Below are positions 15,936 to 23,558 of a stretch of 53,227 nt of DNA, piece by piece. The notes beneath the pieces were generated by a model. The model was not told where the DNA came from and searched no databases. It was given only the letters and a program-made list of their open reading frames with translations. The stretch comes from Croceicoccus gelatinilyticus (lineage in GTDB: Bacteria; Pseudomonadota; Alphaproteobacteria; Sphingomonadales; Sphingomonadaceae), in contig NZ_JAHCBF010000013.1 of assembly GCF_018398395.1 (NCBI RefSeq), positions 1 to 53,227 on the forward strand, given 5' to 3'. The translations under genes and the position numbers were made by a program. How positions within the stretch are numbered: position 1 is the stretch's first letter; each line of letters starts with the position of its first letter.

Positions 15936-15963
15936 TTGTCCTGCTTGAACTCCATCCTAAAAT
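15936..15963 (+). promoter_or_regulatory. Promoter, TTGTCC-16-TAAAAT
   Basis: -35 TTGTCC (15936-15941), 16-base spacer ending CATCC, -10 TAAAAT (15958-15963). It drives the gene at 15996. One of the best examples of the shared motif. Confidence 0.75.
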
Positions 15964-15995
15964 CTCCCGACGACCAAATTTGAGGATAAGCGGGA

Positions 15996-16820
15996 ATGAG
16001 CAACTCCAAAGACGACCATATTCGGGCAGCGGAGGAAGCCTTAGAAGCCATAACCAGTAAGTGGCGGAAAGATATCAAGACCAAGGACCCCGCAACGATT
16101 GAACGCCGCATCCAGCATTACCTCGACTTTCAGGACCTGCGCCAGCAAGACGAATGGATCCGCATGGTCAATTCGATCATCCGTGATTCTAGCGAACTGA
16201 TCGCTCGGGTTATGTCCAACTTGACCATCCCGGGCAGTGATTCCGAGGACAAGCGCAAGTCGCGCCTTGATGAATTTTACCGCTACCCGCTCGAATATGG
16301 CGAGGAGCAGCACCGGCATCTGAATGAGCTCGTTCTCGCCTTTCTAGCGAAAGTGGCTAGAACACCATGGCCTGAGGACTTCGTCGGCAGTCTCTGCTTT
16401 GATGAAGCAGAAGATTATATCGGCGACGATCAGATACTCGATTTCGCTGGCTTCCTCATGATGGAAGCCTGGTACCGCCTGAAGACCACCATCGAGATTG
16501 CCTGCGAGCTGCCCAAATGTGGCCTGTTCGGCGGCGATCTGTACTTCGATGACGACATAACCGATTTGACCAGGTTCCAACTGCTCGTGCTGCAGCGCGC
16601 TTCAGCGCAGATCCGGCCCATATGGCCCATCACCGTCGATACCGATGCGGTCAATCGAGCAATCGATGCCAACAGTGAATCGATCAAGCAAACCGGTTCC
16701 CCGATCATAACCGACTTGTCCAGTTATCGGACCGCAGAGCGCCATATGATCACCCATTACGCTCGATATCATATGGACCAAAACGACTTGGGACTGATGC
16801 ACAGGTGGATGGCCGAGTAA
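15996..16820 (+). CDS. Hypothetical protein (274 aa)
   Basis: ATG 15996, 32 bases after the -10 box. Soluble helical protein with charged segments (DDHIRAAEEALEAITSKWRK, ATIERRIQHYLDFQDL) and aromatic-rich middle (LMMEAWYRLKTTIEIA). No transmembrane segment, no recognised domain. It begins its own transcription unit between a terminator and the next small gene. Confidence 0.7.
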   Translation: MSNSKDDHIRAAEEALEAITSKWRKDIKTKDPATIERRIQHYLDFQDLRQQDEWIRMVNSIIRDSSELIARVMSNLTIPGSDSEDKRKSRLDEFYRYPLEYGEEQHRHLNELVLAFLAKVARTPWPEDFVGSLCFDEAEDYIGDDQILDFAGFLMMEAWYRLKTTIEIACELPKCGLFGGDLYFDDDITDLTRFQLLVLQRASAQIRPIWPITVDTDAVNRAIDANSESIKQTGSPIITDLSSYRTAERHMITHYARYHMDQNDLGLMHRWMAE

Positions 16821-16903
16821 CCAATAACACTCCACGCCCCAAATTTACCGGGCCCTTCGAGATCGACAGTTCTTTCGAATTTGAAATTGAGAAGGGAAAA
16901 ATC

Positions 16904-17176
16904 ATGTTCAAGCTCGCACAGACGCTCGCTGGCACTTGGGTCATCACTGTTCCCAACCCGGAGGAAGCCGGTTGGGAAACCCAGCTTGTGGACTTCAACA
17001 CGACGGCTGTGACCGCCGGATCGGCAACCCACGAAGCGATGGAGCGCGCAGCCGCTCTCACGCTCGCGACTTTCGTCGAAGCCTTCCCGGAGCGCGGCTT
17101 CGAGGTGCAGAGCCACAACGACAATGCACGTGGCCGCATGCTCGCGATGGTCGAGGAAGCTCGCGCAATCGCTTAA
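16904..17176 (+). CDS. Hypothetical protein (90 aa)
   Basis: ATG 16904 follows GAAGGGAAAAATC; the longer frame from 16805 overlaps the previous gene. The product begins MFKLAQTLAGTWVITVPNPE; short strand-rich N-terminus, then a helix (HEAMERAAALTLATFVEAF). Small alpha/beta protein, family not recognised. A strong terminator follows 11 bases after the stop. Confidence 0.65.
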   Translation: MFKLAQTLAGTWVITVPNPEEAGWETQLVDFNTTAVTAGSATHEAMERAAALTLATFVEAFPERGFEVQSHNDNARGRMLAMVEEARAIA

Positions 17177-17187
17177 GCCACCGTGAC

Positions 17188-17220
17188 AAACCCGCCCGGC
17201 TTCGGCCGCGGCGGGTTTTT
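17188..17220 (+). terminator. Rho-independent terminator
   Basis: AAACCCGCC (17188-17196) and GGCGGG (17210-17215) followed by TTTTT. Confidence 0.9.
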
Positions 17221-17294
17221 CTCTGCCGACACATCTGAAAAGTGCCCCTTGCGGGCGCCACTCCCCAAGACACATCCGCGAAAGGAAAAGCGCC

Positions 17295-18278
17295 ATGCAA
17301 CTCGGAAAGCTCGTTCCCGGCCTTTACGCCATCCTCCCGGCCATCCGTACCGAGGAAGGCGAGAAGATCATCGTGAACGCTGCCGATCACATGAACCGGC
17401 ATGCCCAGCCGCAGATGATGTCGATCGACCAGGCGCGCATCCAGCTCGGCGCGGTACCGGTGCCCAACTTCTCCGGCCGCTTCGAAGGCGCGATGCTCTA
17501 CACGCGCCTCGGCCCGCTCAATGCCTCGCTGAACTACGCAATCGTCCCCGTCGACACCGACGAGACGAACATGCTGCCCACGCGCCGCGATCCCTACAAC
17601 TGGATCGTCTTCGAGATCGCGCAGGAAACCGTCGTCGACTATACCGCCGAAGTCCTCTCGGTCGGCCCGGTCCGCATTGAACTGGACCTCATCAACTTCC
17701 ATATGCGCCAGCCGCAAGCCAGCTATTCGCAGGCCTGCACCTTCCGCAGCGTCATCGAGGGCACCAGCGAACTGGGACGCCTGTTTCTCGCCCGCACCAA
17801 CTCGACGCCTGGCGGCCTGACCCTGCAGTTCGACGAGGCTTTCATTGCCCGCATCGAGGCGTGCAGCGATCCGTTGGCGCAGCACTTCTCCCGCGCGCTC
17901 TCGATCGAACTGGAGCAGGGCCGCAACGAGATACAGATGATCCCGGACAAGCGCCGCATGTGGGACGTCCATGGCTGGGCAGCTTTCGTCACGCTCGATC
18001 CCCAGACAAGCCGCGTGTCGCTCCTCATTCCCCGCGATAGCAGGGCAGGAGAGATCATCGATGCGTTCTTCTACAAGGACCTGCCGTGGGACGACATTCC
18101 GGCCATTGCAGCTGACGAGCGCCTGATGGCACGCCTGCTCCAAAACACCGACGAGCTTTGCCAGAAGCTGGCCGTCCAGATCGCCGAGGCTGGCGAGCGT
18201 AACGAGTTCCTGCCGCTTCGCGCTTGGTGGAAGGCCCGACCGACGAAGGCGGCCCAACCGCTGGCTGCGGCGGCCTGA
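17295..18278 (+). CDS. Hypothetical protein, paralogue of the 1585 gene (327 aa)
   Basis: ATG 17295 follows AAAGGAAAAGCGCC. Shares with the 1585 protein, in the same order, GLYAILP, AADHMNRH, GPLNASLNYAIVPV, DTDETN and NWIV, and a PLAAAA end. It has about 70 extra residues, including an acidic helical C-terminal part (DELCQKLAVQIAEAGERNEF). No enzyme motif recognised. Two diverged copies on one element, about 16 kb apart, suggest a useful but unknown function. Confidence 0.7.
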   Translation: MQLGKLVPGLYAILPAIRTEEGEKIIVNAADHMNRHAQPQMMSIDQARIQLGAVPVPNFSGRFEGAMLYTRLGPLNASLNYAIVPVDTDETNMLPTRRDPYNWIVFEIAQETVVDYTAEVLSVGPVRIELDLINFHMRQPQASYSQACTFRSVIEGTSELGRLFLARTNSTPGGLTLQFDEAFIARIEACSDPLAQHFSRALSIELEQGRNEIQMIPDKRRMWDVHGWAAFVTLDPQTSRVSLLIPRDSRAGEIIDAFFYKDLPWDDIPAIAADERLMARLLQNTDELCQKLAVQIAEAGERNEFLPLRAWWKARPTKAAQPLAAAA

Positions 18279-18287
18279 TCTTCAGGT

Positions 18288-18316
18288 TTGGGCCGATCCT
18301 GGCGTCATCCTAAAAT
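18288..18316 (+). promoter_or_regulatory. Promoter, TTGGGC-17-TAAAAT
   Basis: -35 TTGGGC (18288-18293), 17-base spacer ending in CATCC, -10 TAAAAT (18311-18316). Drives the gene at 18349. Confidence 0.75.
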
Positions 18317-18348
18317 GGCCGAAATCAAATTTTTTCGAAGGATAGCTC

Positions 18349-19806
18349 ATGTACCCCCGCATTCAGCCTGACGATCTAACCCCTTTCAGTGCGGAAGTTC
18401 TCATCGAGAGAATGCAGTCTCCTGACCCCAAGGTCCGGCTTCCCTGTGAAAGAATTTTTGATGATCTGCTCTCATTTTCCTACCTGGATATTGCAGATCT
18501 TTGGGCAGATAAAGCCGCTCGCGAAATCTTGTGGGACTGGGTCGAAGAACCCGAGGGGGCCATCCACCAAGGCATGAAGAAGATCAGGGACAACTTAATC
18601 GATGATGGTATCGATAGACCCTGGGCATCGTCTGACCTGATTGATGTCGCTTACGAATTTGAAGACTACAATGTCTTGGAAAACTTCAAAATACTCGCCG
18701 AAAATAGCCTGCTGTCTCTTTTTGCGAGAGTATTCCAGGTCAAACCGGACTACCTGAGTGGATATCCGATATTCAGCAAAAAAATCGAGATAGAAAGCAT
18801 CAGGTATCTTCATCTCCTTATGAAGCGCTCGGCGGACCTGTTTCACCAAGAAGGCGAGGGCTTAAACCCAATCGACGAAGATGACGTTACGCTCGAACTC
18901 AAGGAAGAGGTGGAGGGACAAGCGCAACTTCTCAGAGATTCGCTTACATACAACGTCGAAGCCGTCGAACTGGATGAAAGCGTGTATCACGGATCAACGG
19001 TGAACCCTGAAACGGTCACCCTCGACAACATTCATCAAATCCTTATCGATCATGCGAATTCCAAGTACAACTTGCCAGTCGGTGCGAGATTACGGTTCGA
19101 ACGCGGCAAGCTTCATTATGACTGGCAAGGTGGGAAGTACCATACGAGCGTCGATACCCTCGAGGCGAACTATCAGATAGAAAAGCTTCGCCAGCAGATC
19201 GAGCACTACGCTTGGCTCACCGCCCTGACATGGGGCCGCGCGCAGGAGCTTCATGAGAACGGCTTCACCGATTTCAAACAGGCGCCAGAATGGGCAGCAG
19301 CAGGCACCGAAGCCACTGTCGAGCTTCTATCCCTCGCGCTCCCGGATTCCAGACATGCTCAGATGGCGCCGCCCGTCCTGCAGGTCGGCAATTACGACTA
19401 CGATGGACTTCTGAAGTACACCTTCGACCGCGAGAGAGGCGTCGAGATAGTCCAGTCCCCCGCGACTAAGTACATCGGCGCGCTCGAATTGAAGGCCAAT
19501 TGGCCCCATAAGAGCGACCCTGACTTCACGTCAAACTGGGAGACCCAGACGAACCTCGATGCACCAGTGCGCGCATCATGCCCGGTGACAAAGCTCGTCA
19601 GGCTGGCCGAGCCCCCTGCAGGCATCGAGCCCGACCCGGTCAAGGCATGGCTGGAGGCGGTAAAGCGCATCCCCGCCAACAGTGAGTTCGATCCTTTGAC
19701 GGCTATCGACAAGGAGAAGGTAGCAAAGAAGAGGGCGACCGAAGCGGAAGCCCGTAGGGTAGATCTGCAAAGCCGCGATCTTGAGCCGCCTTCAATCTTC
19801 GAGTGA
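18349..19806 (+). CDS. Hypothetical protein (485 aa)
   Basis: ATG 18349, 33 bases after the -10 box. Large soluble protein with many acidic and aromatic residues (LWADKAAREILWDWVEE, AYEFEDYNVLENFKIL), helical in the first half. Codon use in the first two-thirds is visibly more AT-rich than in the neighbours, which suggests separate acquisition; the last third is normal. No domain recognised. Confidence 0.7.
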   Translation: MYPRIQPDDLTPFSAEVLIERMQSPDPKVRLPCERIFDDLLSFSYLDIADLWADKAAREILWDWVEEPEGAIHQGMKKIRDNLIDDGIDRPWASSDLIDVAYEFEDYNVLENFKILAENSLLSLFARVFQVKPDYLSGYPIFSKKIEIESIRYLHLLMKRSADLFHQEGEGLNPIDEDDVTLELKEEVEGQAQLLRDSLTYNVEAVELDESVYHGSTVNPETVTLDNIHQILIDHANSKYNLPVGARLRFERGKLHYDWQGGKYHTSVDTLEANYQIEKLRQQIEHYAWLTALTWGRAQELHENGFTDFKQAPEWAAAGTEATVELLSLALPDSRHAQMAPPVLQVGNYDYDGLLKYTFDRERGVEIVQSPATKYIGALELKANWPHKSDPDFTSNWETQTNLDAPVRASCPVTKLVRLAEPPAGIEPDPVKAWLEAVKRIPANSEFDPLTAIDKEKVAKKRATEAEARRVDLQSRDLEPPSIFE

Positions 19807-19881
19807 ATCTCTTATTGAGACGCTAAGCCTCCACCCCTGACGAGCATCTCTTTCCCAAGAAATCGATGAAGGGAAAAGATC

Positions 19882-20055
19882 ATGGCTCGCATGAACCACG
19901 CTCGCCACGCTCACCGCGGCCGCGCGACGGAGTCCGCAACCATTCCGCGCCGCGCTGACTGGCATCCCAACCAGGCTGCTCCCGGCGGCGCCGTGCGCGT
20001 CTACTCCGCCGAAGAGCGCGCTGCCTGGGCCCGCGCCAACGGCTTTGCCGCCTGA
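19882..20055 (+). CDS. Small histidine/arginine-rich protein (57 aa)
   Basis: ATG 19882 follows GAAGGGAAAAGATC. The product starts MARMNHARHAHRGRATESAT and later has GAVRVYSAEERAAWARANGF. Very basic N-terminus, possibly nucleic-acid binding. The shared leader and the hairpin right after the stop support it as a real gene. Confidence 0.65.
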   Translation: MARMNHARHAHRGRATESATIPRRADWHPNQAAPGGAVRVYSAEERAAWARANGFAA

Positions 20056-20063
20056 ACAGGGCA

Positions 20064-20090
20064 GGGGACCGCGCCCAAGGGCCGGTCCCC
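20064..20090 (+). terminator. GC-rich hairpin, possible terminator
   Basis: GGGGACCG (20064-20071) and CGGTCCCC (20083-20090), 9 bases after the stop of the 19882 gene. No T-run, so partial termination or mRNA 3'-end protection is more likely. Confidence 0.6.
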
Positions 20091-20128
20091 GCCCATCATT
20101 CCGTCCACGAGAAACGGAGTCCTCTTCC

Positions 20129-20626
20129 ATGCACCAGTATTTCAGCGACCTGCTCGACCTGACTGACCGCAAGCCGGTCTGGTGGCAGGAAGGCGGCGTG
20201 CCGCGCTTTGCCGAGTTCCATCCGGACAATGCGCCGGACATCTACGCCGATGAAGTCGCGCTCGTCGAAATCGCCTGCCAGGCGTGCCGCACGCGCTTCA
20301 ACGTCTGCATGACCTCGTCGCCTTCGCGCCGCGTCATGGCATCCCTCATCGCCGACAGGAGCAGCGAGCAGATCGCGGAAGCCTCCGAGGGCCTTCGCAT
20401 CTCCTCCCAGATCAAGGCCGGCAAGCTCAACTGGGGCGATCCGCCCAATATCACCTGCTGTGCCGCCGGCCCTTCGATGTCGGCCGACATGGTGAAGGTG
20501 CTCGAGTTCCATCACCGCCGGCACCTCGAATACGTCGAGGGCACCGTCATCACCAATCTGGCCGCCTACAACGAGTGGCGCCGCAACGCCGATTTCGAAG
20601 TGCAGATCGAGGAGAAAGCCCAGTGA
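20129..20626 (+). CDS. Cysteine-rich hypothetical protein (165 aa)
   Basis: ATG 20129 with GGAG about 11 bases upstream; the frame is open from 20045. The product begins MHQYFSDLLDLTDRKPVWWQ. Cysteines are clustered as CQACRTRFNVC near residue 50 and CC near residue 113, with HHRRH nearby, a pattern fitting one zinc site. Helical C-terminus. The stop overlaps the GTG of the next gene by 4 bases. Family not recognised. Confidence 0.7.
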   Translation: MHQYFSDLLDLTDRKPVWWQEGGVPRFAEFHPDNAPDIYADEVALVEIACQACRTRFNVCMTSSPSRRVMASLIADRSSEQIAEASEGLRISSQIKAGKLNWGDPPNITCCAAGPSMSADMVKVLEFHHRRHLEYVEGTVITNLAAYNEWRRNADFEVQIEEKAQ

Positions 20627-20910
20627 ACGAGGAATTCGTCATCACCATGCGCGTGCGCGTCATCGACGAGGATGCGTTCAACAAGGCCTTCAAGAACCGC
20701 GTGATCAGCCCGCCGGATGGCCCGTCGGGTTTCGATCCGCTTTCGGCCCAGGTCATGACCGCACCGGACCGCGCTTACGAGGTGCTCATCGGATCCAGCC
20801 CGGACGTCAGCCCCAACGAACTGGGGCTAGAAATCGTCGATTCTGTCGCCGATTTCGTCCCTGACCCCTTGCGGACCATTACGGTCCACCCGGTTGCGGC
20901 CAGCCGCTGA
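20623..20910 (+). CDS. Hypothetical protein (95 aa)
   Basis: GTG 20623 overlaps the upstream stop (GTGA), with GAGGAG upstream, so it is translationally coupled to the cysteine-rich gene. The product begins MNEEFVITMRVRVIDEDAFN and has a ferredoxin-like beta-alpha-beta feel (VITMRVRVID, YEVLIGSS). No known family. It sits in a longer frame that is a shadow upstream of 20623. Confidence 0.6.
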   Translation: MNEEFVITMRVRVIDEDAFNKAFKNRVISPPDGPSGFDPLSAQVMTAPDRAYEVLIGSSPDVSPNELGLEIVDSVADFVPDPLRTITVHPVAASR

Positions 20911-20922
20911 CCAAAGTCCGGT

Positions 20923-20957
20923 TTGTCGATCGCGAGGCACCGCCTCACGATCGACAA
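20923..20957. promoter_or_regulatory. Long inverted repeat (hairpin)
   Basis: TTGTCGATCGCGAGGC pairs with GCCTCACGATCGACAA across a three-base loop, with one mismatch in 16 positions. It starts 12 bases after the stop of the 20623 gene and has no T-run. It could be a terminator-like 3' end, or a regulator site for the gene at 21022. Confidence 0.65.
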
Positions 20958-21021
20958 GCTACGTTGTGATGATCTGGTGATCGTCAAATTTTCCATGAAC
21001 TTGATAAGGGAATGGAAAAAG

Positions 21022-21624
21022 ATGAGCATCGTGATCTACGCGCACACCAAGGCAGAAGACGGTACGCAGCTCGAACGCGTCGGCAAGCTGCATGACCAGC
21101 TGCACATCTTCATCGCAATCCACTTCCCGGGCGGTCAAGATGCATGTCCGAGCATCTACTCGACCCAGTTCACCGGTTGCCTCGACATGGACCTCCTCGA
21201 AGCGTTCATGAACACGGCGAAGTCGAAGACCAACATCGACCCCAACATGCGGAAGCTCATCACCGTGGTCGACCCCGTTCTTGCGGCCGCAAAGGAATGG
21301 GGAAAGCCGATCGCTTTCTACCACCTGCGCGACGATGGCGGTGACGCACACTGGTCGACGGTTCCGATGTACACCCCCCCCGCCGAAGAAGTGACGCTCT
21401 ATGAAACCGTCATGACTGCGCTTCACGGATTTCGCGCGACATTCGAAACCTCGGAGCGCGATGACACGCTCTACATCGAGTGGGTCAACGACCACGAAAT
21501 GAACAATCCGGTAGAGCTCGACGAGGTCGAAAGCGCCCTGCGAGGCAAGGGCCTTTACATCGACCAGTCCTGGACCCGCGACAAACGCCATTGGCAGCGT
21601 TGCAACATCATCGTGACTGCATAA
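21022..21624 (+). CDS. Hypothetical protein (200 aa)
   Basis: ATG 21022 follows AAGGGAATGGAAAAAG. The product begins MSIVIYAHTKAEDGTQLERV; soluble alpha/beta protein with an acidic C-terminal part (YIEWVNDHEMNNPVELDEVE). No transmembrane segment or metal-site motif. The open frame extends back to 20923 but that part is a hairpin. Family not recognised. Confidence 0.65.
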   Translation: MSIVIYAHTKAEDGTQLERVGKLHDQLHIFIAIHFPGGQDACPSIYSTQFTGCLDMDLLEAFMNTAKSKTNIDPNMRKLITVVDPVLAAAKEWGKPIAFYHLRDDGGDAHWSTVPMYTPPAEEVTLYETVMTALHGFRATFETSERDDTLYIEWVNDHEMNNPVELDEVESALRGKGLYIDQSWTRDKRHWQRCNIIVTA

Positions 21625-21660
21625 GCAGCCCTGCAAAACCGAGGTTGAAGGAAAAAGTCC

Positions 21661-22083
21661 ATGATCATCGAGACCACGTTTCGCGAGACTGTCGGCCGAA
21701 TGGGCGGTCTCAACACCGACATCGCCGAGGCCGTTATCGGCGGCGAGAAGTTCGAAAACACCACCATCGACCTCGATGGCCTGCGCGCCGAATTTGAGAT
21801 GACCAACCGGGCCAACATGGATGTCGCCGTCGAACTGACCGAGACCTACTCGCTCTCGTTCACGAAGTCCGGCGGCCGCCTGCAGGCCTTCATCATCTAC
21901 CTCGGCACCGACAGCGCGATGGTCGACGCATTCGAAGAAACCCGCCGCCTGGCCGACGTCGTCGAACTGCCCTCGCGCTTCGAGGCCATGTCCGGCCTTC
22001 TCACCGAGAAGGACTGGTACTCCGACTATTTCGATGAAAGTGGCAAGCACTTCGCCTGCGTCGAACTCCTCGAACCCAACTGA
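21661..22083 (+). CDS. Hypothetical protein (140 aa)
   Basis: ATG 21661 follows GAAGGAAAAAGTCC. The product begins MIIETTFRETVGRMGGLNTD; acidic, soluble, with SLSFTKSGGRLQAFIIYLG as a strand pair. Followed 16 bases later by the next small gene, probably co-transcribed. No family recognised. Confidence 0.65.
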   Translation: MIIETTFRETVGRMGGLNTDIAEAVIGGEKFENTTIDLDGLRAEFEMTNRANMDVAVELTETYSLSFTKSGGRLQAFIIYLGTDSAMVDAFEETRRLADVVELPSRFEAMSGLLTEKDWYSDYFDESGKHFACVELLEPN

Positions 22084-22099
22084 TCAGGAAAGGCCTGCC

Positions 22100-22402
22100 A
22101 TGACCGTCACCCAGGACGACGCAACCCAGCCGCTCGACGAGCGCATCTTCGTCGGAATCTTCTCCACCGGCATCGGCTACGCTGATCGCCTGCGAGAAGA
22201 GCACGGCGACTGGAAGCGACTTGCGCACCTGTTCTTTTCGGACCTGCGCGCTGAAATCGCCAAGGACTGCCCGCCAGAGCTTCGCAAGCAGATCGAGGCC
22301 GACATGGCGACCTATCAGGCGCGCAAGGGCGAGAAGTTCCAGATCTCGACGTCAGGACAGACGATCACTCTCGGCTACGCCATCACCCCCAGCGAGGGGT
22401 GA
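22100..22402 (+). CDS. Hypothetical protein (100 aa)
   Basis: ATG 22100 with AGGAAAGG upstream; the open frame from 22034 overlaps the preceding gene. The product begins MTVTQDDATQPLDERIFVGI and has a helical middle (RLREEHGDWKRLAHLFFSDL) and a short strand-rich tail (FQISTSGQTITLGYAIT). No family recognised. Confidence 0.6.
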   Translation: MTVTQDDATQPLDERIFVGIFSTGIGYADRLREEHGDWKRLAHLFFSDLRAEIAKDCPPELRKQIEADMATYQARKGEKFQISTSGQTITLGYAITPSEG

Positions 22403-22470
22403 TGGGTCCAAGCACGGCCAACCCCTTCAGATCAGGAAATCCGAATTCCAAATTTGAAGGGAAAATGGTC

Positions 22471-22992
22471 ATGGCCAACGAAACGTTCCGCTCAATCTTC
22501 GCCAAGCGCTCGGCCCTCACGAACCGTTCGACCGCTCCGGACTACTGCTACCTCCGCGTTTCCAAATGAACCCTCATAAAGGCCAACCTGCGGAGCGAGA
22601 TCGACGCCCTGCGTGATCACTACGGCATCGCATCGCCCAGCTGGGCCATGCTCGGCTTTGGCCTCATCTTCGCTTTCGATATCGGGCTGATGGTCGCTCA
22701 CATCATCGCCGCCGACACTGCGAAGGATGCCTTTGCCGCTTATGCGGTCATCTTCTCGATCGTCGCGTTCATCGCACCGCTCACAGCCGAGAACCGGCGC
22801 TACCTCGAGCGCATCGCCGAAGACGGCAGGACCTACGCGGTCTTCTTCGTCCTCATCTGCGCCGGGGCAACAGGCGCCGTCGCCGCGCACGTCGCGATCC
22901 ATGATCCTGCGCTGGTTGTGACAGCGTTCATTCTCGCGTTCTTCTCTCCCTTCAGCCGCTATCTCCCCAAGCCGATCGCCGATCGGCTTTAA
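22471..22992 (+). pseudogene. Membrane-protein gene with an in-frame TGA
   Basis: ATG 22471 follows GAAGGGAAAATGGTC, so translation should start here (MANETFRSIFAKRS). The frame meets TGA at 22567-22569 after 32 codons, then stays open without another stop to 22992. It encodes LIKANLRSEIDALRDHYGIA and four hydrophobic helices. A TGG to TGA change (tryptophan to stop) is the simplest explanation. Read-through or reinitiation at ATG 22648 are alternatives. An intact protein would have 173 residues. Confidence 0.6.
22648..22992 (+). CDS. Four-helix membrane protein, downstream part (114 aa)
   Basis: ATG-initiated part of the frame described for 22471-22992. Hydrophobic segments are at about residues 1-20 (MLGFGLIFAFDIGLMVAHII), 27-45 (FAAYAVIFSIVAFIAPLTA), 63-82 (YAVFFVLICAGATGAVAAHV) and 85-102 (PALVVTAFILAFFSPF). 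No convincing ribosome-binding site precedes 22648, so this start is probably not the natural one. If expressed, an inner-membrane protein. Confidence 0.45.
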   Translation: MLGFGLIFAFDIGLMVAHIIAADTAKDAFAAYAVIFSIVAFIAPLTAENRRYLERIAEDGRTYAVFFVLICAGATGAVAAHVAIHDPALVVTAFILAFFSPFSRYLPKPIADRL

Positions 22993-23080
22993 GCGGCAAT
23001 AGCCGCAAGAGGCCGGTGCTCGCCGCACCTCCAGCAGGGAACGTGCAAGCACGATAAAGGCAGGATGAAGGGAAAAAAGG

Positions 23081-23380
23081 ATGACCGACGCGATCAACCA
23101 CGACGCCATCAACCAGGATGCTCACGCACTGGCCCTTCAGGCTGCATACGGCGTTTCGAACAGCGCATCGGACCAGGACGTCGCAACGCTCTTCTGGGCC
23201 ATGGATCGCTTCTACTACGACAAGGCCGAGACCGAAGACGGTCGCATCCAGCGCTTTCAGGCGACCCAGCGTATCGCGCTCGAGCTCGACGCCCGGAAGG
23301 TACCCATGCGCAACCCGGCCGCCCCGTCGACCTACAAGCCGGTGCCCGCGCGCCCAGCCGCTCAGGCCGTGGCCGCCTGA
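23081..23380 (+). CDS. Hypothetical protein (99 aa)
   Basis: ATG 23081 follows GAAGGGAAAAAAGG. The product begins MTDAINHDAINQDAHALALQ; helical, with a proline/alanine-rich tail (APSTYKPVPARPAAQAVAA). A strong terminator follows 50 bases downstream. Family not recognised. Confidence 0.65.
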   Translation: MTDAINHDAINQDAHALALQAAYGVSNSASDQDVATLFWAMDRFYYDKAETEDGRIQRFQATQRIALELDARKVPMRNPAAPSTYKPVPARPAAQAVAA

Positions 23381-23430
23381 CACCAAGCCCTACCAGAAAA
23401 GGGGCCACATCCATTCCGATGTCCCCGTGA

Positions 23431-23480
23431 CGCGGCTGCAGCTCGTTCCTCCCTGGCGAGCCGCAGCCGCGTTTTCTTTT
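23431..23480 (+). terminator. Rho-independent terminator
   Basis: CGCGGCTGC (23431-23439) pairs with GCAGCCGCG (23463-23471), with an inner AGCTCG/CGAGC extension, followed by TTTTCTTTT. Confidence 0.9.
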
Positions 23481-23558
23481 GCCGCCACAGCCGGAAAAGT
23501 CGGGGCCGGCATCTAACGGCTGATCTATGCCGATCATCCATAGGGAAGGGAAAAGACC

